DNA of 6,279 bases from Dehalococcoidales bacterium (GTDB lineage: Bacteria > Chloroflexota > Dehalococcoidia > Dehalococcoidales > RBG-16-60-22), in assembly GCA_030628245.1 (NCBI GenBank), contig DAOVRI010000103.1, forward strand, positions 1 to 6,279, given 5' to 3'. The notes under the pieces are model-generated. The model saw nothing but the letters and a program-made list of their open reading frames with translations. It was not told where the DNA came from and ran no database searches. Below, one piece after another: positions 1 to 6,279 of the stretch. The translations under genes and the position numbers were made by a program. Numbering within the stretch: position 1 is the first letter of the stretch; each line of letters begins with the position of its first letter.

Positions 1-1244
1 ACGAAGATGAGTCCTACCAGGCAGAAAACAGCGGCGGTGATAAAGGCGGGTGTATAAGTGAACGTGGCGTCATAGATAGCCCCGGCGACGGTAGTAGCGA
101 TAGCGTTCGAGCAAACCTGGAACGGCAGGACCACGCCCATGACCTGGGCATAGCGGTTACGCGGATAATAAGCACCCACGAATGTCGGCATGGCGGCAGT
201 CAGCGCGCCGTTGCTCATCCCCTGGAAGGCCGCGTAAACGTAAATCAGCCCCAATTCTCTGGATGTCAATAAAATCACCAGACCTATAAGCTGAATGACA
301 AAAAAGGCGCTGGCCAAGTATCTCATTTTTAACCTCATGGCCAGAGCCCCGAAAAGCAGGCTGCCTGCAATGCTGAACACAGACATAAAGCTCATGGTCG
401 TGGCGGCGGTCATCGCATTGAAACCAATGTCCTGAAGGTAAGCTATCTGATGTGTCACCATTGTTCCCATGGTAAAGGTATTAGCGGCGGAAAAACCCCC
501 TATCAGCCAGGCCGTCGGCGTTTTCATCACCTGCTTGATACTCCAGCCGCTGGCTTTTTGTTCCGTCGCCGCCTGGGATTCCGCCACCTCCAGATCTGAA
601 AAGGCATCGGCCGGCATACCATCCGGCGTTTGCCCCATATCTTCCGGCTTGTTTCTGACCAGAACGATGCCGCCAATCACTACCGCTAATATAATAATCA
701 CTCCCGCCAGCACCAGCCAGGTCTCCCGCCATCCTATGGCAGCAATGAGGGATGTCGTTAACGGCGGAAAAACGAAACCGCCCAGTCCGGCGGAGGCGAT
801 AAAAATCCCCAGCGCCAGCGAACGCTTCTTAATGAACCAGTTGTTGGCTACCGTAGTACAGGATATATACCCCCCGAAGCCGCCTCCTATCCCGATAAGT
901 ATATATAAAACGTACAAATGCCAGACTTCCTGGACGAAGTAGACCCCGGCTATCCCCAGTCCCGCCAGTAGATTACCGAGTATGAGGGTGATTCTCGGCC
1001 CCAGCCTGGCCACAAGAACGCCGTACAACGGGCTGGGCAGTCCGAAAGCCATAATACCCGCTGCCAGCGCACCTGCCACCATCGCCCGGCTCCAGCCGAA
1101 CTCACTGGTGATAACGGGCAACAAAACGCCGAATGAATTAATGAAAGCCCCGCCGACGACAAATATCACGAGCATGACGCCGGCAAGCGCGAACCAGCCG
1201 TAAAAGACCCCGCCCGTTTTACCGGTTACAGTTTCAGACACCAT
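1..1244 (-). CDS. MFS transporter, monocarboxylate-porter-like (partial, C-terminus cut by window edge)
   Basis: Reading the minus strand from the ATG at 1244 gives 414 uninterrupted codons up to the window edge with no stop, so the C-terminus is missing. The protein is strongly hydrophobic, with about twelve membrane segments (roughly residues 16-41, 55-77, 84-103, 109-130, 143-165, 175-197, then 243-268, 278-301, 307-327, 332-355, 366-390 and 398 onward). A hydrophilic central loop lies at about 198-240, the usual 6+6 MFS layout. The loop after helix 2 (GVLVARLGPR, 75-84) is a weak form of MFS motif A that lacks the usual Asp. The stretch NWFIKKRSLALG (135-146) followed by ASAGLGG (150-156) resembles the helix-5 signature of monocarboxylate porters, and FGWSRA (49-54) is common in this branch. 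By family it would move a small organic anion across the inner membrane; the substrate cannot be read from the sequence. An AGGAAAG ribosome site (plus-strand 1253-1259) lies 8 bases before the start. It is divergent from dnaE, so functional linkage is unlikely. Confidence 0.9.
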   Translation of the reverse strand, partial: MVSETVTGKTGGVFYGWFALAGVMLVIFVVGGAFINSFGVLLPVITSEFGWSRAMVAGALAAGIMAFGLPSPLYGVLVARLGPRITLILGNLLAGLGIAGVYFVQEVWHLYVLYILIGIGGGFGGYISCTTVANNWFIKKRSLALGIFIASAGLGGFVFPPLTTSLIAAIGWRETWLVLAGVIIILAVVIGGIVLVRNKPEDMGQTPDGMPADAFSDLEVAESQAATEQKASGWSIKQVMKTPTAWLIGGFSAANTFTMGTMVTHQIAYLQDIGFNAMTAATTMSFMSVFSIAGSLLFGALAMRLKMRYLASAFFVIQLIGLVILLTSRELGLIYVYAAFQGMSNGALTAAMPTFVGAYYPRNRYAQVMGVVLPFQVCSNAIATTVAGAIYDATFTYTPAFITAAVFCLVGLIF

Positions 1245-1379
1245 CGACAATACTTTCCTGCCACACCTTTTTTCTTGAATTAATACGGACTTATACCTGT
1301 GAGTCTATTCGGGTAGTCGAAAACGGCTCTGAGGGAATGAATGAGGACTCTTCGTGCAAATAGGCCGATACTTAAATTA

Positions 1380-1409
1380 ATTATACTGCCACCGGCTGTT
1401 CTACCGCAA
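1380..1409 (-). promoter_or_regulatory. Candidate promoter for the MFS transporter
   Basis: On the minus strand there is TTGCGG (plus-strand 1404-1409), an 18-base spacer, and a perfect TATAAT (plus-strand 1380-1385). The -10 box is ideal but the -35 matches consensus at only its first three bases. It would leave a leader of about 130 bases before the transporter ATG at 1244. A closer alternative is TATAAG at plus-strand 1290-1295, which has no -35 box at proper spacing. Either could be chance in this AT-rich region. Confidence 0.25.
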
Positions 1410-1443
1410 GCTGGAAAAATTTATTTAAGCCCGAGTTCACCCG

Positions 1444-1489
1444 CGGTTTTTCCCATGTCGGTGCTGTGCTATAATAATTTAAAACCGAC
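1444..1489. repeat. Two overlapping inverted repeats around the dnaE -10 box
   Basis: CGGTTTT (1444-1450) is the exact reverse complement of AAAACCG (1481-1487), and GTCGGT (1457-1462) is the exact reverse complement of ACCGAC (1484-1489). The two right arms overlap, so both could not pair at once in RNA or single-stranded DNA. Both pairs enclose the TATAAT at 1470-1475. This could be an operator for control of dnaE. Arms of 6-7 bp with long spacers also arise by chance, so the functional reading is tentative. Confidence 0.35.
1467..1475 (+). promoter_or_regulatory. Probable dnaE promoter (extended -10)
   Basis: The sequence TGCTATAAT is a perfect extended -10 element (TG, one base, TATAAT). 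The expected transcription start is near 1482, giving a leader of about 20 bases that just accommodates the ribosome site at 1493-1497. The -35 position (about 1447-1452, TTTTTC) is poor, which extended -10 promoters tolerate in well-studied bacteria. Position and quality make this the likely start of the dnaE transcription unit. Confidence 0.6.
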
Positions 1490-1492
1490 GCC

Positions 1493-1497
1493 GGAAG
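1493..1497 (+). promoter_or_regulatory. Ribosome binding site of dnaE
   Basis: GGAAG lies only 4 bases before the ATG at 1502, a short spacing. The start is nevertheless secure: there is an in-frame TAA at 1475-1477, no other start codon follows it, and the protein begins with the canonical DnaE N-terminus. Confidence 0.55.
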
Positions 1498-1501
1498 TAG
1501 A

Positions 1502-4500
1502 ATGTTTACCCACCTTCACGTTCACACCGAATACAGTCTGCTCGACGGGATGTGCCGTATCTCGCCACTGGTGGCCAAGGCCAAAGAACTGGGCATGGAC
1601 AGCCTGGCAATAACCGACCACGGTGTCATGTACGGGGTAATCGAGTTCTACCAGGCCGCCAGGGAAGCCGGCATCAAACCAATCATCGGCTGCGAGATTT
1701 ACATCGCGCCCAACGGCCGGCTCAGTCGCAACGCCGGCGACAAAAAGAACTACCACCTCATCCTCCTCGCCAAAGATAAGGTCGGCTACCAGAACCTCAT
1801 CCAGCTCACCACCAAAGCCCACCTGGAAGGGTTCTACTACAAGCCCAGGGTGGACAAGGAGCTGCTGGAACAACATAAAGAGGGCCTTATCGCCCTCAGC
1901 GCCTGCCTCGCCGGAGAGATACCGCAGCTTATCCTGAGTCGTCAATACGACGACGCCAAACAGGCGGCTCTCTGGTATAAACAGACCTTCAGTGATTTCT
2001 ACCTGGAACTCATGAAACACCCCGTCGCGGAACTGGAAGGAGTTAACAATTACCTCATACAGATGAGCCAGGAACTCAATATTCCGCTGGTAGCGACCAA
2101 CGATACCCATTATATCAGGCGCGAGGATGCCTCCGCCCACGACTTGCTGCTTTGCATCGGCACCAACACCACTATTCATGACGAGAAACGGATGAAGATG
2201 GCGGGGGACACCTTCTATCTCAGGAGCCCCGATGAAATGGCGGAGCTTTTTAAGGATACACCCCAGGCGCTGGAAAACACCGAACGCATCGCCGAGAAAT
2301 GCAACCTCGACCTGGAGTTCGGGCGACTGCACCTGCCGGAAATCGAGCTGCCGGAAGGTAAGACCCCCAACCAGTTCCTGTCCGACCTCTGCCACCAGAA
2401 CTTCCAGCAGTACTACCCCAACCCTGCCCCGGAGATAGAGCAGCGCCTGGAATACGAGCTTGATGTTATCGAGAAGACCCAGTTCGCCAACTACTTCCTC
2501 GTTGTCTGGGATATTATCTCGTTCGTAAAAAAACAAAATATCCTCTTCGGCGTCAGGGGCAGCGCCGCCGCCAGCATCGTCCTGCACTGCCTGGGTATCA
2601 CCGCCCTGGACCCCCTCGAACACGGGCTGGTCTTCGAGCGCTTTCTGAACATCGAACGCAAGGAGATGCCGGATATCGACATGGACTTCCAGGACGACCG
2701 CCGCGACGAAGTCATCAACTATGTTTCCCAGAAATACGGGCAGGACCACGTCGCCCAGATTATCACCTTCGGCACCCTGGGCGCCCGGGCCTCCATCCGG
2801 GACGTGGGGCGGGCGCTGGGAATGCCCTACGGTGACGTCGACCGCGTCGCCAGGCTGGTACCCGGCACACCGGGCATGACGCTGGGGCGTGCCATGGACG
2901 AGAACAACGAACTCAAGGCTATTTACCAGGAAGACGATATCGTGCGTAATCTGGTGACCCAGGCCCGGAGGGTGGAAGGTATTTCCCGCCACGCCAGCAC
3001 CCATGCCGCCGGCGTCGTCATATCGCGGGAGTCATTGACAAATTATGTGCCGCTGCAACGCGGCGCCAAGGTCGACAGCCAGGAAGCTGTGATGACCCAG
3101 TTTTCCATGGGTGATATCGCCAGTATCGGCCTGCTGAAAATGGACTTCCTCGGGTTGACCAACCTGACCATCCTGGGCAAGGCGAGGGATATTATCCGCC
3201 AGAACCACGGCATTGATATCAACATTAACAATATCCCGATGGACGATAAAAAGACCTTCGAACTGCTCTCCGCGGGGGAAACGGCCGGCGTTTTCCAGCT
3301 GGAAGGTGCCGGGATGCGCCGCTATATCAAGGAGCTCAAGCCGACCACCTTCAGCGACATTGCGGCTATGGTGGCCCTGTACCGACCCGGCCCCATGGAG
3401 CACATCCGCAGGTTCATCGACGCCAAGCACGGCAAGACGCCGATAACCTACCCCCACCCGGCGCTGGAAAACATCCTTAAAGAGACCTACGGGGTCATTG
3501 TTTACCAGGACCAGGTACTGTTTATCGTGCGCGAGTTCGCCGGCTACAGCCTGGGACAGGCGGATATCTTCCGTAAGGCGATGGGCAAGAAGATTGCCGA
3601 GGTGATGAGGAAGGAAAAGCGTAACTTTATCAGCGGCGCCAAAAAGATGGAATACCCCGCTGAACTGGCCGAGGAGGTATTCGCCCTCATCGAGCCCTTC
3701 GCCGGCTATGCCTTCAATAAAGCCCACAGCGTCAGCTACGCCCTGATTGCCTACCAGACCGCCTATCTCAAGGCCAACTACCCGGCGGACTACATCACCG
3801 CTTTCCTGACCATCCACGCCGGAGAGACGGAGAGGATAGGCAATGCCGTCGCGGAGTGCCGCCGACTGGACATCACGGTCCTGCCACCGGATATCAACCA
3901 CAGCCAGCTCGATTTCTCCATTGAAAATAATGGCGCTGAACAGCCGGCCATCCGTTTCGGCCTGGGGTCGATTAAAAACGTCGGCACCGGGGCCATCGAA
4001 CCCGTCATTAACGAACGCAACAAGAATGGCGAATTCAAGTCCATCGAAGACCTGTGCCGCCGCAGCGACTTGCAGTCGGTCAACCGTCGTGTCATGGAGA
4101 GTCTGATTAAGGCAGGAGCGTTTGACGAACTGGAGAACCGCGGCACCCTGCTCAATAGCGTCAGCCGTATTCTGTCACTGGCGCAGCGGGAGCAGCGTCT
4201 CCGTGAGACGGGACAGTCCACCATGTTCGACCTCTGGGGGGAGAAAACGGCGGTTCCGCTGTCCGACCTGGACCTTCCACCGTCAGAGACTACCGACCGC
4301 GAAAAGGCGTTCTGGGAAAAGGAGCTGCTGGGGGTAAGCTTTTCCGAGAAACCCTTCACTCCGGCGCCCAGCTCCAACACCAGGTTCTGCGGTGATATTG
4401 ACGAGGAACTGGACGGTCAGGTTGTCATTACCGCCGGCCGGGTCATATCATCCCGCTACCTGCTGACCAGGGACGGCCGTTCCTTTGCCAGCGCCGTACT

Positions 4501-4999
4501 CGAGGACTTCAGTGGGCAGGTGGAGGTTATGGTCTGGCCCAAGGTCTATACCGAGACCGACGAACTGTGGCAGGAAGGCAATGAAATCGTGGTGCAGGGT
4601 AAGGTCAGGGTGCGTGACGAGCAGGTACAGATTAGCTGTGACCGGGCGCGCTTTTACGAGCCACCCCAGGAAGGTAGTGAAGAGACTCCCGCGCCTGAAC
4701 CCGTGGCTGCGGAGGCCCCGGTGGAGAGGCCTGTCGCCACCCCACCCGCAGAAAGGCGGCGGCTGATAATCAACATCAAACAGACCGCCGATAAAGAAAG
4801 CGATATCAGCCGTCTCAATAATATTATGGACGTGCTAAAAGACTTTCCCGGACGGGATGAAGTGCGATTAAATGTAGTGAACGGCGGCGAAGCCATCCCC
4901 CTCAAGCTCCCCAGCATACAATCCAGTTACAGCCCGGAGCTCAAGCAGCGACTGGTAGAACTGGTGGGAGAGGACGGTTTCAGGGTAGAATCCGGATAG
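1502..4999 (+). CDS. dnaE: DNA polymerase III subunit alpha (DnaE), complete
   Basis: This is the replicative polymerase subunit that extends DNA from primers, working with the beta clamp and clamp loader at the fork. The 1165-residue length is normal for DnaE. In order there is an N-terminal PHP domain (about 1-210) with HLHVHTEYSLLDG (4-16), ITDHG (37-41) and TNDTHY (199-204). The polymerase core follows with PDIDMDF (390-396), whose D393 and D395 match the catalytic pair of E. coli D401/D403, and KMDFLGL (546-552), whose D548 matches D555. Next come a tandem helix-hairpin-helix region (about 815-880), a clamp-binding motif QSTMF (905-909), and an OB fold (about 974-1052). A Pro/Ala/Glu-rich linker (about 1054-1085) leads to a small C-terminal domain (about 1087-1165). 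The PHP metal-ligand set looks intact (H6, H8, D39, H40, E65, H85, C135, D201, H203), unlike the degenerate E. coli domain. The gene ends with TAG, and the methyltransferase starts 26 bp later. No frameshift or missing catalytic residue is seen. Confidence 0.98.
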   Translation: MFTHLHVHTEYSLLDGMCRISPLVAKAKELGMDSLAITDHGVMYGVIEFYQAAREAGIKPIIGCEIYIAPNGRLSRNAGDKKNYHLILLAKDKVGYQNLIQLTTKAHLEGFYYKPRVDKELLEQHKEGLIALSACLAGEIPQLILSRQYDDAKQAALWYKQTFSDFYLELMKHPVAELEGVNNYLIQMSQELNIPLVATNDTHYIRREDASAHDLLLCIGTNTTIHDEKRMKMAGDTFYLRSPDEMAELFKDTPQALENTERIAEKCNLDLEFGRLHLPEIELPEGKTPNQFLSDLCHQNFQQYYPNPAPEIEQRLEYELDVIEKTQFANYFLVVWDIISFVKKQNILFGVRGSAAASIVLHCLGITALDPLEHGLVFERFLNIERKEMPDIDMDFQDDRRDEVINYVSQKYGQDHVAQIITFGTLGARASIRDVGRALGMPYGDVDRVARLVPGTPGMTLGRAMDENNELKAIYQEDDIVRNLVTQARRVEGISRHASTHAAGVVISRESLTNYVPLQRGAKVDSQEAVMTQFSMGDIASIGLLKMDFLGLTNLTILGKARDIIRQNHGIDININNIPMDDKKTFELLSAGETAGVFQLEGAGMRRYIKELKPTTFSDIAAMVALYRPGPMEHIRRFIDAKHGKTPITYPHPALENILKETYGVIVYQDQVLFIVREFAGYSLGQADIFRKAMGKKIAEVMRKEKRNFISGAKKMEYPAELAEEVFALIEPFAGYAFNKAHSVSYALIAYQTAYLKANYPADYITAFLTIHAGETERIGNAVAECRRLDITVLPPDINHSQLDFSIENNGAEQPAIRFGLGSIKNVGTGAIEPVINERNKNGEFKSIEDLCRRSDLQSVNRRVMESLIKAGAFDELENRGTLLNSVSRILSLAQREQRLRETGQSTMFDLWGEKTAVPLSDLDLPPSETTDREKAFWEKELLGVSFSEKPFTPAPSSNTRFCGDIDEELDGQVVITAGRVISSRYLLTRDGRSFASAVLEDFSGQVEVMVWPKVYTETDELWQEGNEIVVQGKVRVRDEQVQISCDRARFYEPPQEGSEETPAPEPVAAEAPVERPVATPPAERRRLIINIKQTADKESDISRLNNIMDVLKDFPGRDEVRLNVVNGGEAIPLKLPSIQSSYSPELKQRLVELVGEDGFRVESG

Positions 5000-5010
5000 C
5001 GTTAACCTTG

Positions 5011-5017
5011 AGGGAGG
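5011..5017 (+). promoter_or_regulatory. Ribosome binding site fixing the methyltransferase start
   Basis: AGGGAGG is a near-perfect Shine-Dalgarno sequence placed 8 bases before the ATG at 5026. It rules out the longer reading from the TTG at 5008, which would put the ribosome site inside the coding sequence and add six residues not resembling the family. Confidence 0.85.
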
Positions 5018-5025
5018 ATATTACC

Positions 5026-5556
5026 ATGGACAAATCAATGTCTGACGTGAGCTTCAAGCTCATGTCCTTCGGGTTCAAGTTCCGGGACATTTTCAAGCCG
5101 CGCAAGAATATCCTGGAAGATGCGGGCATTAAGCCGGGATTCCATGTGCTGGACTTCGGCTGTGGGCCAGGGGGCTACATCATGCCGCTGGCTAAAATGA
5201 TAGGTGATTCCGGTAAAATTTATGCCCTTGATATCAATCCGCAGGCAATACAGTCGGTTAGGGTTTTAGCCGTAAAGAACGGGCTCACCAATGTAGAGAC
5301 TACCACCTCCGATGGTGCCACCAGCCTGCCGGACGCGAGCCTGGACGCCGTGTTACTCTACGATGTTCTTCATCACCTCAACAAACCGGGTGATGTCCTG
5401 GAGGAGTTACACCGCGTATTGAAACCCGAAGGTTTCCTCTCTATGAGCGACCACCACTTGACAGAAGAGGAAATTATCTCCAGAATGACCGGTTCCGGTC
5501 ATTTTAAGCTGTTAAGAAAAGGTAAAAAGGTATATAATTTCTCCAAAGTCAATTAA
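5026..5556 (+). CDS. Class I SAM-dependent methyltransferase, substrate unknown
   Basis: This 176-residue soluble protein has the Rossmann-type methyltransferase core (Methyltransf_11/UbiE-like). The SAM-binding motif I VLDFGCGPGG is at residues 41-50, the acidic ribose-contacting D69 is in YALDINP (66-72), and D96 probably sits near the adenine. Motif IV-like LDAVLLYDVLHHL is at 106-118, and RVLKPEGFLSM (130-140) ends the core. It would transfer a methyl group from S-adenosylmethionine. The chain is barely larger than the catalytic core and has no recognisable substrate-binding domain, so the acceptor (small molecule, lipid, protein or nucleic acid) cannot be assigned. No NPPY or DPPY motif typical of DNA/RNA amino-methylases is visible. 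The ATG at 5026 was chosen for its strong AGGGAGG site. It lies 26 bp after dnaE and 11 bp before radC, probably cotranscribed. Its 3' end also carries a palindrome and promoter-like sequences that may serve radC. Confidence 0.9.
   Translation: MDKSMSDVSFKLMSFGFKFRDIFKPRKNILEDAGIKPGFHVLDFGCGPGGYIMPLAKMIGDSGKIYALDINPQAIQSVRVLAVKNGLTNVETTTSDGATSLPDASLDAVLLYDVLHHLNKPGDVLEELHRVLKPEGFLSMSDHHLTEEEIISRMTGSGHFKLLRKGKKVYNFSKVN
5458..5486 (+). promoter_or_regulatory. Candidate internal promoter for radC inside the methyltransferase gene
   Basis: A perfect TTGACA (5458-5463), a 17-base spacer and CAGAAT (5481-5486, four of six matches to TATAAT) have ideal sigma-70 geometry. Transcription would start near 5493, about 75 bases before the radC ATG. 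The sequence is also coding (the TTGACA encodes Leu-Thr), so a chance match is possible. Confidence 0.35.
5484..5503. repeat. Perfect 9-bp-arm palindrome overlapping the candidate radC promoter
   Basis: AATGACCGG (5484-5492) and CCGGTCATT (5495-5503) are exact reverse complements separated only by TT. In RNA it could fold as an 8-bp stem with a GTTC loop, followed by a short T run (5502-5505). As DNA it looks like a dimer-binding operator, covering the -10 box and expected start of the candidate internal promoter. It lies within the methyltransferase coding sequence (Met-Thr-Gly-Ser-Gly-His), whose repeated GGT glycine codons explain only part of the symmetry. The T run is too short and broken for a convincing terminator. 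Confidence 0.6.
5533..5538 (+). promoter_or_regulatory. Second candidate radC -10 box
   Basis: A perfect TATAAT falls in the last codons of the methyltransferase gene, giving an expected start near 5545 and a leader of about 23 bases before radC, similar to the dnaE arrangement. The -35 region is poor: TGTTAA at 17-base spacing, or a better TTAAGA at only 15. The local Lys/Tyr/Asn/Phe codons are naturally AT-rich, so this is weak evidence. Confidence 0.3.
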
Positions 5557-5559
5557 AGG
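5555..5559 (+). promoter_or_regulatory. Ribosome binding site of radC, overlapping the upstream stop codon
   Basis: AAAGG lies 8 bases before the ATG at 5568 and overlaps the last two bases of the methyltransferase TAA stop (5554-5556). A ribosome ending the upstream gene would cover this site, which favours translational coupling of the two genes. Confidence 0.55.
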
Positions 5560-5567
5560 CAACAGGT

Positions 5568-6279
5568 ATGACTGCGGAAGAGACCCATTGGGGGCACAGA
5601 AAGAGGCTGCGGGAAAAGTTCCTGAAGTCAGGAATGGCCGGCTTCCACGACTATGAAATCGTGGAACTTCTGCTGAGCCTGGGCACGCCGCGTAAGGACT
5701 GCAAGCTGTCCGCCAAAGAAGCCATTAAAAGGTTCCAAACACTCCGCGGCGTCCTGGAAGCCCCGGTCGAAGAACTTCAGAAGATAGAAGGTATCGGCGC
5801 GCATAGCGCCTTCGGCATCAAGCTCGCACAGGAAGTCGCCCGGGAGTTCCTCAAGGCAAAAATACTGGACAAACCCTTCTATAAGTCCTCTCAGGAAGTG
5901 TTCGACTACCTCTATCACGCCATGCGCGGCCTTAAAAAAGAGGCCTTCAAGGTAGTCTACCTGAACAGCCAGAACCAGATTATCGATACCGTTGACCTCT
6001 CGGCAGGCACGGTCAACAGCAGTTCCGTCTCCCCCCGCGAGGTTATTGAAGGGGCGATTAAGAACAACGCCGCCGCCCTGATTTTCATCCACAACCACCC
6101 CTCGGGCAATCCCGAGCCGAGCACGAGCGACAAAGGTTTGACCCGCGAGCTGGTCTATGCCGGCAGAATCATGCGACTCAAAGTGCTGGACCATATCATT
6201 ATCGGTGATAATCGATACTATAGTTTCGCCGGTGAAGGACTGATTGAGGAATACGAGACCGATTTTCTGAATCTTATGC
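5568..6279 (+). CDS. radC: RadC family JAMM-domain protein (UPF0758), C-terminus at or beyond window edge
   Basis: The frame from the ATG at 5568 runs 237 codons to the window edge without a stop. The N-terminus is the typical RadC opening (GHRKRLREKFLKSG, residues 9-22), followed by a helix-hairpin-helix segment around LQKIEGIG (70-77). The C-terminal JAMM/MPN metal-site fold has E125 in KKEAFKVVYLN as the likely catalytic-type glutamate, then SPREV (155-159), and the metal motif HNHPSG (175-180) with D188 after PSTSD. H175, H177 and D188 would hold zinc. Despite its name, RadC's role in DNA repair is unsettled: the original E. coli radC mutation was later traced to recG, and the metal site suggests a hydrolase or DNA-processing enzyme. 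RadC proteins often end soon after the equivalent of YYSFAGEG (217-224), so the true stop is probably just past the window. It follows the methyltransferase by 11 bp and is likely cotranscribed, with possible extra promoters upstream. Confidence 0.95.
   Translation, partial: MTAEETHWGHRKRLREKFLKSGMAGFHDYEIVELLLSLGTPRKDCKLSAKEAIKRFQTLRGVLEAPVEELQKIEGIGAHSAFGIKLAQEVAREFLKAKILDKPFYKSSQEVFDYLYHAMRGLKKEAFKVVYLNSQNQIIDTVDLSAGTVNSSSVSPREVIEGAIKNNAAALIFIHNHPSGNPEPSTSDKGLTRELVYAGRIMRLKVLDHIIIGDNRYYSFAGEGLIEEYETDFLNLM

Larger units (their letters stand above)
1245..1501. other. Divergent intergenic region between transporter and dnaE
   Basis: This 257-bp AT-richer stretch lies between two divergently oriented genes and must hold start signals for both. 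I see candidate -10 boxes on both strands and inverted repeats near the dnaE end. No tRNA, riboswitch or convincing small gene is apparent. The one open frame here on the plus strand (from 1341) runs out of frame into dnaE and has no family-like features. Confidence 0.8.

Noticed and set aside
469..942. 157-codon open frame on the plus strand
   Set aside because: It is antisense to the transporter, whose minus-strand reading is uninterrupted with a full membrane-helix pattern. The plus-strand product has no coherent features.
1341..1613. Small plus-strand frame beginning in the intergenic region, preceded by GAGGGA
   Set aside because: It runs out of frame into dnaE over about 110 bases, spans the likely dnaE promoter, and its translation shows no domain, signal peptide or helix pattern.
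1469..3004. Long open frame (511 codons) on the minus strand across the first half of dnaE
   Set aside because: It lies wholly antisense to an unmistakable dnaE. Its translation is a low-complexity Val/Gly/Asp-rich string with no family motif, as expected when the opposite strand has strong third-position GC bias. The same applies to the 289-codon minus-strand frame at 3032-3901.
5008..5025. Extended methyltransferase start at TTG 5008
   Set aside because: The strong AGGGAGG ribosome site at 5011-5017 is correctly spaced only for the ATG at 5026, and it would lie inside the coding sequence under the longer reading.
5484..5505. Intrinsic terminator reading of the palindrome in the methyltransferase gene
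   Set aside because: The downstream T run is only four bases and is interrupted, the hairpin is short, and it lies about 50 bases before the stop codon, where termination would truncate the gene.
5628..6194. 188-codon open frame on the minus strand
   Set aside because: It is antisense to radC, which has clear JAMM motifs. The minus-strand protein shows no recognisable domain.

Overview
The window is ordinary bacterial chromosome, moderately GC-rich, with short gene spacing and Shine-Dalgarno sites. The DnaE sequence (N-terminus MFTHLHVHTEYS, about 1165 residues, PHP metal ligands kept) and the RadC type look most like a Chloroflexota bacterium, perhaps Dehalococcoidia. That placement is an inference from memory of the families and no search was run. 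There are no rRNA or tRNA genes, insertion sequences, phage genes or CRISPR repeats.

Layout: (1) Positions 1-1244, minus strand, hold a major facilitator transporter of the monocarboxylate-porter type, cut at its C-terminus by the window edge. (2) Positions 1245-1501 are a divergent intergenic region with candidate promoters for both flanking genes. The best is a perfect extended -10 box just before dnaE, bracketed by two small overlapping inverted repeats. (3) Positions 1502-4999, plus strand, hold dnaE, a complete replicative polymerase (DNA polymerase III alpha subunit). (4) Positions 5026-5556, plus strand, hold a small class I SAM-dependent methyltransferase of unknown substrate, 26 bp after dnaE. 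(5) Positions 5568 to the end, plus strand, hold radC, a JAMM-fold protein with its N-terminus complete and its C-terminus at or near the window edge, 11 bp after the methyltransferase.

The three plus-strand genes are close enough to be one transcription unit: replicative polymerase, methyltransferase, RadC. No terminator is visible between them. Within the 3' end of the methyltransferase gene there is a possible secondary radC control region: a TTGACA/CAGAAT promoter match with a 17-bp spacer, a perfect 9-bp-arm palindrome overlapping its -10 box, and a perfect TATAAT 30 bp before the radC start. No clearly new biological system is evident. The items most worth a second look are this palindrome, the inverted repeats over the dnaE promoter, and the methyltransferase placed between dnaE and radC.
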